DNA of 10,519 nt from a bacterium (GCA_021106915.1 JAIOTH010000005.1:1-10519); one strand, 5' to 3'. Shown: positions 1 through 6,337, counted from the stretch's first letter. Notes: a model not told the origin generated them from the letters alone. Numbers and translations are program-made.

Positions 1-366
1 AATCCAGAAAAATTTAAATTTTCCATTCAAAACATCAGATAAATTACGATATTCTCCAGCCGTTGATTTTAATTTTGATCCTCCGCCACCATAAAAATTA
101 GTTTCAACAATGAATAACTCTTTACCGTTATCTATTACAAAATCATATCTTCTTGAAGATTTATCAACAGGCACATCATATCCTAACTCTTTTTTAATTT
201 TCTCAGCATTAGCTTCTTTTAAATATTTAAAATCATTTTTTTCACAAACATTTTTGATAAATACTTCAACAACATTTTCCATTGTGTGACCACCGCGATT
301 CTTTCTACCATTACTATTAAGACCAGCTTCAACACCAATTATATAATCAACTAAAAATAATAAACC
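1..366 (-). pseudogene. DpnII/MboI-family restriction endonuclease relic, 5'-truncated and running off the window
   Basis: Seen: an open minus-strand frame starts after a TAA just above position 366 and continues through the left edge, with no ATG, GTG or TTG before an internal Met codon about 85 bases in. It reads LVDYIIGVEAG, then NGRKNRGGHTMENVVE, then YDFVID and LFIVETNFYGGGGSKL. Known: these match, in order, the central and catalytic part of DpnII (LVDYVTGVEVG, NGRKNR, DFVI, EVNFYSGSGSKLN), which cuts unmethylated GATC. The candidate catalytic Asp is at 142-144, and the Glu of the ExN form of the PD-(D/E)xK site is at 103-105. Homology begins near 354, equivalent to about DpnII residue 125, so the N-terminal domain is missing. 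Its place is taken by the end of the 68-aa gene, whose stop codon overlaps the relic in another frame. Inference: a dead remnant left when a DpnI-type cassette replaced the 5' part. The catalytic segment itself looks well preserved, so the loss may be recent. The C-terminus cannot be judged. Confidence 0.88.
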
Positions 367-557
367 TTATTTTCTGCTAATTCTTGACAACAAATTTTTT
401 TAAAAAACCTTATATTTTGATTTTCTTTTTTTAAATTTTCAAATGCCTCTTTTTCGTCTTTACCTTCTTGCCAACCTAAAATTTGACAATTTTCCGATAG
501 TTCAAAATTATTATTTTCAGTAAAACCATCTGAGGTATAAAATATGTACTTTTTCAT
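351..557 (-). CDS. 68-aa protein of unknown function behind the DpnI gene
   Basis: A small acidic, soluble-looking protein starting MKKYIFYTSDGF, with the core ENCQILGWQEGKDEKEAFEN. It has no signal peptide or membrane segment. The pattern of an N-terminal beta-strand, a turn, a second strand (CQILGW) and an acidic helix (EAFENLKKEN) suggests a compact alpha/beta fold. I do not recognise the family with certainty. Its ATG lies five bases after the endonuclease stop codon with no separate RBS, so the two are probably translated together. In Streptococcus pneumoniae the DpnI cassette has two genes, dpnC (DpnI) and dpnD of unknown function, and this gene sits in the dpnD position. I see no clear sequence similarity to DpnD, so the link is positional only. 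Its last codons abut the DpnII relic, and the stop lies at the recombination boundary, so the natural protein may once have been longer. Confidence 0.8.
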   Translation of the reverse strand: MKKYIFYTSDGFTENNNFELSENCQILGWQEGKDEKEAFENLKKENQNIRFFKKICCQELAENKVYYF

Positions 558-562
558 AATAA

Positions 563-1330
563 TTAAGTTAAACGATAAACTCCACGAGAAACAAATTTAA
601 TGTATCCTTTATCTCTTAAAAACTGCAACTGTTGCCTTATCTTATCTTTAATATAATTGTTTTGTGTATATTTTTTTGATAAAACATTTTTAAAAGAATA
701 CATATCTTCAAGAGTAAAATCTTTTTTTCCTAAACTATCAATACATTTCATAATATCTAAAATCCAACCTTTTAATTCTGATTGTTTAGATTCTCTTAAA
801 AATAAAGTTTTTTGCCAATTTTTTAAAACATCTTCTTTTTCTTGTTTTTGTTGATTTTTAATATAAAAAATTTTTCCACTTTCGGGAATATTTGATAACA
901 AAATATTACAACCAACCCAACCAGCGCGACGAGCATTCTCAGACAAAGGCTTCCTCTTTTCAATTATCTCTGGAATAAAAAAATGTTTTGGTATCACAAT
1001 AAAATTAACAACTTCGTAATTTTTTAAGTTATAGTTTAAAAAGAAAAAATTAGGATTTGTGGAACTTTTCAATCTCTCAATCATTGTTTTATAAGCACCA
1101 TCTACAATTTTTTTACCAATAGAATCTTTTTTACTTTTTAATTCATATTCTTCATTACAATTCGCACAATAAAAATCAGCCACAGGTCGATTATTTTCAA
1201 AGTCTATCACATTACCCCCACAATTCGGACAAAAAATTTCAGAACCAACCCAATTTTCAGTTAAAACTCTAATTTTTTGAGAATTACTTTTATATGAATC
1301 CGCTATTTGTGTATTAAAAATTGTTCGCAT
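563..1330 (-). CDS. dpnC: DpnI-type restriction endonuclease (methyl-directed, Gm6ATC)
   Basis: A 255-aa protein that aligns over its whole length with pneumococcal DpnI (about 254 aa), with shared blocks such as YKSNSQK, ENNRPVADFYC, ELKSKK, DGAY, NPNFFFL, ARRAGW, FTLEDMYSF and KIRQQLQFLRDKGYI. DpnI is a type IIM enzyme that cleaves GATC only when the adenine is methylated, and so destroys Dam-modified incoming DNA. Seen here: the catalytic PD-(D/E)xK residues (Asp52, Glu63, Lys65), a four-cysteine zinc site (Cys34, Cys37, Cys55, Cys58), and a C-terminal winged helix (about 185-255), which in DpnI gives a second methyl-adenine readout. All key residues are intact. The ATG lies inside the end of the methyltransferase relic, overlapping it by 17 bases with no Shine-Dalgarno, so translation may be coupled to the relic. 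The host must lack m6A at GATC for this enzyme to be tolerated. Confidence 0.96.
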   Translation of the reverse strand: MRTIFNTQIADSYKSNSQKIRVLTENWVGSEIFCPNCGGNVIDFENNRPVADFYCANCNEEYELKSKKDSIGKKIVDGAYKTMIERLKSSTNPNFFFLNYNLKNYEVVNFIVIPKHFFIPEIIEKRKPLSENARRAGWVGCNILLSNIPESGKIFYIKNQQKQEKEDVLKNWQKTLFLRESKQSELKGWILDIMKCIDSLGKKDFTLEDMYSFKNVLSKKYTQNNYIKDKIRQQLQFLRDKGYIKFVSRGVYRLT

Positions 1331-1553
1331 AATTTAATTTAAAATTTTTCTTTGTTCCGTTTGATAAGTCCCAATCTCCTTTTTTTACGCTGACCATTTT
1401 TCCGTTCTGACAGGTAAAAGTTCCACTTGATAGAAAATAAGGAGGATCTCCAAAAATCATATCAACTGAATTTTCTGGAATCTTTTTTAAAAATTTTAAA
1501 CAGTCTGCTTTATAAAGTCTAAATCTTGCTTTTTTGTAATACAAATTTTTCAT
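1314..1553 (-). pseudogene. Truncated DpnA-like beta-class adenine DNA methyltransferase (N-terminal fragment)
   Basis: A 79-aa frame. It contains LYKADCLKFLKKIPENSVDMIFGDPPYFLS and, further on, VSVKKGDWD. Known: DpnA (the second, single-strand-capable methyltransferase of the DpnII system) reads SMDMIFADPPYFLSNGG and VSVDKGDWD at the same place. DPPY at residues 36-39 is catalytic motif IV. In beta-class enzymes the target recognition region and the S-adenosylmethionine motifs (X, I-III, including FxGxG) follow it, and all are missing, as full-length relatives have about 260-270 residues. Similarity stops after about residue 62 (near position 1365); the tail KKNFKLNYANNF is junk read into the start of the endonuclease gene. 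The fragment cannot methylate DNA. It may still be translated and serve as a leader for the overlapping DpnI gene. Other GATC or related beta-class methyltransferases remain possible ancestors. Confidence 0.85.
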
Positions 1554-1559
1554 AGGAAT

Positions 1560-1691
1560 TTATTTTATTAAATCATTAACACTAACTTCTAAAAAATCAC
1601 TTATTACACATCCATTCTCCCACTTTCCCCATAAAAAATCAATCGAATTAAATTTGATAAATAAAAAAATCCCATTAACAAACAGAATTAA
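1560..1691 (-). pseudogene. Possible remnant of an XRE-type HTH regulator, no start codon
   Basis: An open minus-strand frame of 43 codons without an ATG ends with a TAA seven bases before the methyltransferase relic. Its last part reads KWENGCVISDFLEVSVNDLIK. Known: HTH_3/XRE repressors commonly end in a pattern like W-E-N/K-G, about ten residues, then I-a-d-x-L-x-V-S-v-d-d-L-l. Here WENG and ISDFLEVSVNDLIK are both present, with the intervening residues apparently deleted and everything before WENG unrecognisable. Inference: the broken tail of a regulator, possibly the controller of the old R-M operon. The evidence is about 20 residues, so chance is not excluded. Confidence 0.35.
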
Positions 1692-1692
1692 T
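1663..1692 (-). terminator. Weak candidate terminator downstream of the ATPase gene
   Basis: On the minus strand a short stem (ATTAA at 1688-1692 with TTAAT at 1674-1678, nine-base loop) is followed by GGGA and a run of T residues (reverse complement of the A run at 1663-1669). The stem is only five A-T pairs, so this would be an inefficient site. It lies about 20 bases beyond the ATPase stop codon and is the only candidate in the gap. Confidence 0.25.
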
Positions 1693-1713
1693 TATCACAT
1701 CTATCTATAATTC

Positions 1714-4395
1714 TTACCTCTTATCTCTCCCAAACCGCTTATGGATAAACAACCACTTCCCAAATTCGATAGAAATAATTTCAAACACACCAACTCCCAG
1801 CATAATCAACCAACCCTCCATTCCTAAAGAAGTAGTCCTTAATGCTTTTTGAAAAAATGGAAAATATATTCCGGCCATCAACATTAACAAGCTAATCGCA
1901 GTTGCCAAAACCAAAAGCTTATTATCAAATAATTTGTAATTCCATATCTGCCGTTTTAAATTCTTACAAGAATAAACATAAATTAAAGAATCAATTCCTA
2001 AAGCCGCAAACATATAAGTTCTAACCAAAACAATATCATACCCTGTTTTCATCAATAAAATAAAAAGTGTCAATAATCCGATGTCTGTAAAAACACCTAT
2101 CACAAAAATTAAAAACTTCATTTCCTTATCCAAGATCGGCTCATTCTTTTTCAAAGGCTTTCTTTTCATAATATCTTGATCCCCTTTTTCAAAAGCCAAA
2201 GCAAAATTCGGCAAAGAATCATTCACGATATTTATCCATAAAATTTGAGCTGGAATTAAAGGCAAAGGCAATCCTAAAATAACTGCCGAAACAACTAATA
2301 ACATTCCCGAAAAAGAATCTGACAATAAATAAACAATTATTTTTCTTAGATTATCAAAAAGAATTCTTCCTTGTTTTACGGCCTGAACAATAACTGAAAA
2401 ATCATTTTCTAAAAGAACTAACTCCGCTGTTTCTTTAGCAATATCAGTTCCCGAACCCAGGGCTATTCCAATGTCTGCCATTTGAATCGCCGGAGCATCA
2501 TTAATTCCATCTCCAGCCATAGCCACTACTTCACCATTTTCTTGTAAAGCTTTAATAATTCTTAATTTATGATGAGGACTTACCCGAGCATACAAATCAA
2601 CCTTTTTAACTTTTTCTCGTAAATCTTTATCATTTAATTTGTCTAAATCTTTACCAACTAAAATATTTTCCGCAGCAATTTTCAATCCAACTTCACCAGC
2701 AATTGCTCGAGCCGTTAATTTATGATCACCGGTAATAATAATTGGTCTAATTCCAGCCTGTCGACAAATTCTAATAGTTTGTTTAGAACTCTCTCTTAAA
2801 GGATCGCGTAGAGTAATTAATCCAATCAAAGTTAAAGACTCAAAATTATCATCCAAATTTTCTTTTAAAAGCTGAGGCTTAATATTTCTCTGGGCCAAGG
2901 CTAATAACCTCAAACCCTGAGCTGTTAATTTATTTTCAATTTTTTTCAATTCTATTTTACGCTTTTCTGTAAGTCTTTTAATGCCATCAACTGTTTCAAT
3001 AAAAGTACAATGTTCTAAAATAACTTCTGGAGCACCCTTACATAATAATAATTTATCATTTGATTTTAAATTATTATTTTCATGTAAAGTCATCATGTAT
3101 TTCTTGGAACTATCAAATGTCACTTCTGCTATTCGCGAATAATTTTTAATTTCATTTTTTAAAGATAAGCCTGACTCTATTCCTGACAAAAGCAGAGCCC
3201 GATCAGTAGGTGAACCAGATACCTTTAACTCCTTAAGGCCTTCTTTTGCATCATGCTCCTCTTCAAAAAAAGCATCATTACATAAAATACCAACTCGTAA
3301 AACTTTGGCTGTCCTCTGAGAAATATTTTTCTTTTTACTAGAAAGTAAATCCACTATTTCATTATCCAAAATAACACTGGAAATTTTCATTTTTCCCAAA
3401 GTTAAAGTTCCAGTTTTATCAGTACAAATCACAGTTGTTGAACCTAGAGTTTCCGCTGCCACTAATCTTCGCACTAAAGATTTTTCTTTTAAAATGCGTT
3501 GCATACCAATAGCTAAAACAACCGTAATAGCTACTGGCAATCCTTCTGGTATAGAAGACACGGCAATAGCTACGCTTACTAAAAACATCTCTAATGCTGA
3601 ACGTCCCAAAATTATTCCCAAAACAAAAATCAATAAACAAATTATAACTGCCACTATCCCAATCAATTTTCCTAATTTTTTTAATCTCAATTGCAAAGGA
3701 GTATCTTCATCCTTAGTCTGACTGACATAGCCAGCAATCTTTCCTATTTCTGTATCCATTCCAATAGCCGTAATAATCACCACAGCATTTCCCTTAACTA
3801 CTGTGGTTCCCATATAAACCATAGAACTTCTATCTCCTATAGATGAGCCTAAAGAAACTTTTTGATTATTTTTATTTACTGGAACTGACTCCCCAGTTAA
3901 AACTGCTTCATCAACTTTTAATTCATTGGATTCAATAATCCGAGCATCAGCTGAAATTTTGGAACCAGCTTGTAATAAAATAATATCCCCACAAACTAAA
4001 TTTTCTACATCAATTAAATATTGTTTTCCGTCTCTCCTGACAAAAACTTGATGCTTGATATAAGTCTTTAATTTTGATAAATCACTATTAGCTTTATTTT
4101 CTTGAAAATATCCAATAATGGTATTTAAAAAAACCGCTACCATAATAACAGAAGCATCAATATATTCTTGAAATAAAAAAGAAATTAAAGCCGCTAAAAT
4201 CAAAACATAAATTAGAATATTATTAAATTGACTAAAAAGAATAAATAATTTAGAAATCTTTTTTTGATCAATTAATTTATTTAAACCATATTTAATTCGT
4301 CTTTTTTTTACTTCTTTTACAGAAAGACCCTTAATGTTTGATTTAAGCTCTGAAACAACTATCTTTGCTGACTGATTGTGATAATTTTTTTTCAT
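1714..4395 (-). CDS. P-type (P2, Ca2+-ATPase-like) cation-transporting ATPase
   Basis: An 893-aa integral membrane pump that couples ATP hydrolysis to cation transport. Seen, in order: N-terminal cation-ATPase domain (about 1-55), M1-M2 (60-98), actuator domain with TGES (167-170), M3-M4 with PEGLP (283-287), phosphorylation motif DKTGT with Asp326, nucleotide-binding domain with KGAPE (453-457), TGDH (555-558), hinge GDGIND (628-633), then M5-M10 to the C-terminus. The length, PEGLP and motif set indicate the SERCA/PMR1-like P2 group, not heavy-metal P1B pumps (no CPC, no N-terminal metal domain). In M6 the sequence is WINIVNDSLP, so the Asn and Asp ligands of site II are kept but the SERCA Thr799 position is Asn. 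In M5 the SERCA Asn768/Glu771 positions appear as Ser and Gly, so site I is probably absent, as in single-Ca2+ pumps. Ca2+ (possibly Mn2+) export is the best guess. No Shine-Dalgarno precedes the ATG. The gene is transcribed alone or with the weakly linked R-M locus downstream. Confidence 0.95.
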   Translation of the reverse strand: MKKNYHNQSAKIVVSELKSNIKGLSVKEVKKRRIKYGLNKLIDQKKISKLFILFSQFNNILIYVLILAALISFLFQEYIDASVIMVAVFLNTIIGYFQENKANSDLSKLKTYIKHQVFVRRDGKQYLIDVENLVCGDIILLQAGSKISADARIIESNELKVDEAVLTGESVPVNKNNQKVSLGSSIGDRSSMVYMGTTVVKGNAVVIITAIGMDTEIGKIAGYVSQTKDEDTPLQLRLKKLGKLIGIVAVIICLLIFVLGIILGRSALEMFLVSVAIAVSSIPEGLPVAITVVLAIGMQRILKEKSLVRRLVAAETLGSTTVICTDKTGTLTLGKMKISSVILDNEIVDLLSSKKKNISQRTAKVLRVGILCNDAFFEEEHDAKEGLKELKVSGSPTDRALLLSGIESGLSLKNEIKNYSRIAEVTFDSSKKYMMTLHENNNLKSNDKLLLCKGAPEVILEHCTFIETVDGIKRLTEKRKIELKKIENKLTAQGLRLLALAQRNIKPQLLKENLDDNFESLTLIGLITLRDPLRESSKQTIRICRQAGIRPIIITGDHKLTARAIAGEVGLKIAAENILVGKDLDKLNDKDLREKVKKVDLYARVSPHHKLRIIKALQENGEVVAMAGDGINDAPAIQMADIGIALGSGTDIAKETAELVLLENDFSVIVQAVKQGRILFDNLRKIIVYLLSDSFSGMLLVVSAVILGLPLPLIPAQILWINIVNDSLPNFALAFEKGDQDIMKRKPLKKNEPILDKEMKFLIFVIGVFTDIGLLTLFILLMKTGYDIVLVRTYMFAALGIDSLIYVYSCKNLKRQIWNYKLFDNKLLVLATAISLLMLMAGIYFPFFQKALRTTSLGMEGWLIMLGVGVFEIISIEFGKWLFIHKRFGRDKR

Positions 4396-4401
4396 ATTAT
4401 A

Positions 4402-4433
4402 TTAGCTTATAGGTATTAGGTGTTAGCTTATAG
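4402..4433. repeat. 11-bp direct repeat with 21-bp period upstream of the ATPase start
   Basis: TTAGCTTATAG occurs at 4402-4412 and again at 4423-4433, exactly 21 bp (two helical turns) apart. The pair lies between the likely ATPase promoter and its ATG, in the presumed 5' untranslated region. The helical phasing would suit a dimeric or tandem DNA-binding protein, but AT-rich sequence makes a chance repeat possible. Confidence 0.5.
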
Positions 4434-4468
4434 TTAAATACAAATCCTAACTATGAACTAATATATAG

Positions 4469-4477
4469 ATTATAGCA
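4469..4477 (-). promoter_or_regulatory. Extended -10 promoter for the ATPase gene
   Basis: On the minus strand TGCTATAAT is a perfect extended -10 element (TGn-TATAAT). It would start a transcript near 4462, leaving a leader of about 65 bases before the ATPase ATG. No good -35 hexamer lies at 17 bp, which extended -10 promoters do not require. Confidence 0.5.
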
Positions 4478-4496
4478 AATATCATTATTTTTAGAT

Positions 4497-4546
4497 AATA
4501 AAAAATCCCATTCTCTTATTAACATTTTGCTAATAATTGAATGGGA
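4497..4546 (-). terminator. Rho-independent terminator of the 192-aa membrane protein gene
   Basis: Arms 4531-4546 and 4506-4521 form a 16-position stem with two mismatches (outer TCCCATTC/GAATGGGA perfect) around a nine-base loop. On the minus strand this is followed by TTTTTTATTATT. It begins about 18 bases after the stop codon of the gene at 4564 and separates it from the ATPase promoter. Confidence 0.8.
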
Positions 4547-4563
4547 ATTGAACTTACATCTTC

Positions 4564-5142
4564 CTAATGGCCACTTTGACGATTGACGCCAAAGCTTATT
4601 TTTTTTAAAAAATGTTTACAGACAATAGCTATTCCAATAATCAAAATGAGCACTAAACTCATAACTGAAATAATGTCTGAACCAAGAAATAGACTTATAG
4701 TTAAGCCGATAAATGAATTGAAAATTAGAATAATAATCAAAGCAAAGATAAAACTAAAACCTTTACTAAGCGGTCTGATGATAACCAAATCCAAAACTAG
4801 AACAACTACCGAGCTAGTTACCCAGCCAAATAACAAACCAATAATTAAACTAATAAGTAAACCGACAATAAACATAACAACCAAAAATTTTTTTTCAAAA
4901 GAATCATTAGTAAAAAGGTGAGCAAAAGCACAAAAATATATTGGTCCTAATAATATACTCCAATCATAAGACACAGTAAATGGCAGTTGAATTAACCAAC
5001 TCTCTGTCATTCTAATTTCCGTAACCTCTGGTATTGATCCTTTGATCAGGTGCCAAACTAACCAAAATAAAGCTATGGCTACGACCGAAAAAATTGACCA
5101 TTTCATCATCATTTTTTTAATATCTTCCTTGCTATAATACAT
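4564..5142 (-). CDS. Multi-pass membrane protein of unknown family
   Basis: 192 residues dominated by hydrophobic segments. About six candidate membrane helices lie near residues 15-33, 61-77, 85-108, 110-122, 128-153 and 157-179. The N-terminus is lysine-rich (MYYSKEDIKKMMMK) and the C-terminus is short and basic, with HFLKKISFGVNRQ. There are no cysteine motifs, charged transport motifs or soluble domains that identify a family, so no function is assigned. It has its own sigma70 promoter, a good Shine-Dalgarno and a strong terminator, so it is a monocistronic unit. It lies between two cation-transport genes (Ca2+-type ATPase and CNNM protein), but separate transcription gives no firm functional link. 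Confidence 0.85.
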   Translation of the reverse strand: MYYSKEDIKKMMMKWSIFSVVAIALFWLVWHLIKGSIPEVTEIRMTESWLIQLPFTVSYDWSILLGPIYFCAFAHLFTNDSFEKKFLVVMFIVGLLISLIIGLLFGWVTSSVVVLVLDLVIIRPLSKGFSFIFALIIILIFNSFIGLTISLFLGSDIISVMSLVLILIIGIAIVCKHFLKKISFGVNRQSGH

Positions 5143-5146
5143 AGTT

Positions 5147-5152
5147 CCTCCT
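5147..5152 (-). promoter_or_regulatory. Strong Shine-Dalgarno (AGGAGG) of the 192-aa gene
   Basis: AGGAGG lies four bases before the ATG at 5140-5142 and fixes that start. It is notable because most other genes in the window lack a recognisable Shine-Dalgarno. Confidence 0.8.
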
Positions 5153-5188
5153 ATTTTTTTCTAATACTAATTTTTTAAACATCAAGAT

Positions 5189-5217
5189 AAAATAGCACGT
5201 ACTATAAATAATGTCAA
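5189..5217 (-). promoter_or_regulatory. Sigma70-type promoter for the 192-aa membrane protein gene
   Basis: On the minus strand a perfect -35 TTGACA (5212-5217) is followed by a 17-bp spacer and -10 TATTTT (5189-5194). Transcription would start near 5182, giving a leader of about 40 bases that contains the AGGAGG. Confidence 0.7.
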
Positions 5218-5292
5218 ATAATTTTTCTATATTTTTTATACTATATACGCTATACTACATTATACTTAACACATTATACATAATACAAAAAC

Positions 5293-6252
5293 ATGATCAT
5301 TCTCTATTTAATCATCTTATTAAGTTTGTCAGCTTGGTTTTCTGGAATGGAAATTGCTCTTTTTTCTCTTTCCTCTGCTAAAATAAAAGCTCTAGTCAAA
5401 GAAAAAAAGAAAAATTCTGAATTATTAGAAAAAATATTAATTAAAAAAAATAAACTCTTAGTTGTTATTTTATTAGGCAATAATCTAGTAAATGTATTTA
5501 CGGCCAGTTTAACTACTATTTGGATTCACGAAAAATTTGGTTCAGCTGCTATTGGAATAGCTACTGGAGCTATAACTTTTTTAATCCTAGTATTCGGAGA
5601 AATGTGGCCTAAAGCTTATTTTCAAATTAATGCTGAAAAAATAGCTTTAAAATTTTCGCCAATTATTTTTGGTTTACAAATAATTTTATATCCTTTAATT
5701 TGGATTTTGGAAAAAATATTAAATTTGTTAACTAATAATAAAAATGAAATTATATCTGAAACAGAATTCAAAGCTCTAAGTAGAATGGCGGTAGAAAGTG
5801 GTACTATTGAATTTAAAGAACATGAAATGATTATGAATATTCTAGATTTCAATGATAAAGAAGCTAAAGAAGTAATGACCTCTTTTTATAAAGTTAATTG
5901 TGTCAGTCACGATGCTGAAATTGATCAGGTTGCTTACTATATGGCTCACGAAGAACATAGTCGATATCCAGTTTATAAAAATCACAAAGATAATATTTTG
6001 GGTTATGTTCATATTAAAGATATTATGAAAATTTTAAATAGTGATAATCGAGAAGATACTCTAGAAAAATATGTTAAACCACTGATAAGAATTGATGAAC
6101 ATCAAAAAATAAATTCCGTATTTAAAAAAATGATTAAAGATAATAGTCATATTGCTTTAGTCACCAGAAAAAAAGATCAAATACTAGGAATTATAACTCT
6201 AGAAGACATTTTGGAAGAGATAGTTGGTGAGATTGAAGACGAGAACGATTAA
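5293..6252 (+). CDS. CNNM/CorC-family (DUF21 + CBS pair) Mg2+ transport protein, short form
   Basis: 319 residues. The N-terminal DUF21/CNNM membrane domain (about 1-140) shows the family signatures SGMEIALFSLS (Ser17, Glu20), GNNLVN (62-67) and GEMWPK (102-107), the positions that bind Mg2+ in CorB/CNNM structures. A CBS pair follows (about 194-313), with SRYPVY and GYVHIKDIM in the first repeat and LGIITLEDILEEIVGEI in the second. The protein ends right after the second CBS, so the usual C-terminal CorC_HlyC domain (about 80 residues) is missing; full-length relatives have about 420-440. The usual VMTPR motif at the first CBS is changed to VMTSFYKV. Members of this family (CorB, MpfA) export Mg2+ or regulate its transport, often with nucleotide sensing by the CBS pair. 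No Shine-Dalgarno precedes the ATG. The gene is divergent from the 192-aa gene. Confidence 0.92.
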   Translation: MIILYLIILLSLSAWFSGMEIALFSLSSAKIKALVKEKKKNSELLEKILIKKNKLLVVILLGNNLVNVFTASLTTIWIHEKFGSAAIGIATGAITFLILVFGEMWPKAYFQINAEKIALKFSPIIFGLQIILYPLIWILEKILNLLTNNKNEIISETEFKALSRMAVESGTIEFKEHEMIMNILDFNDKEAKEVMTSFYKVNCVSHDAEIDQVAYYMAHEEHSRYPVYKNHKDNILGYVHIKDIMKILNSDNREDTLEKYVKPLIRIDEHQKINSVFKKMIKDNSHIALVTRKKDQILGIITLEDILEEIVGEIEDEND

Positions 6253-6277
6253 ATAGCCTTAAACAGGCCTTAAATCG

Positions 6278-6306
6278 TTGACACAATTTATAATTTGAGC
6301 TATATA
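6278..6306 (+). promoter_or_regulatory. Sigma70-type promoter for the lipoprotein gene
   Basis: Perfect -35 TTGACA (6278-6283), 17-bp spacer, -10 TATATA (6301-6306). It lies between the CNNM stop and the lipoprotein ATG, so the lipoprotein can be transcribed independently, with a leader of about 25 bases lacking a Shine-Dalgarno. Confidence 0.65.
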
Positions 6307-6337
6307 TAATCATATAATTGATTTATTAAATCTATTT

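Noticed and set aside
1..557. The 68-aa gene and the DpnII relic as one frameshifted gene
   Set aside because: The 68-aa sequence has no similarity to the N-terminal part of DpnII that it would replace, so the join is a recombination junction, not a frameshift.
657..854. Plus-strand 65-codon frame opposite the DpnI gene
   Set aside because: Shadow of the well-conserved DpnI coding sequence, with no start signals.
3419..3721. Two overlapping frames (one per strand) inside the ATPase gene
   Set aside because: Both lie over the highly conserved PEGLP-DKTGT region of the ATPase and are out-of-frame shadows.
1714..4395. Heavy-metal (P1B) or KdpB-type identity for the ATPase
   Set aside because: There is no CPC/SPC motif, no N-terminal metal-binding domain and no Kdp operon context. 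PEGLP and about ten membrane helices indicate the P2 group.
4583..4921. Plus-strand frame of 112 codons opposite the 192-aa membrane protein
   Set aside because: It is the antisense of a hydrophobic gene that has its own promoter, RBS and terminator. The translation is low-complexity Lys/Ile/Thr with no RBS.
6253..6275. Terminator after the CNNM gene (GCCT and AGGC with a five-base loop)
   Set aside because: The stem is only four pairs and no T run follows.
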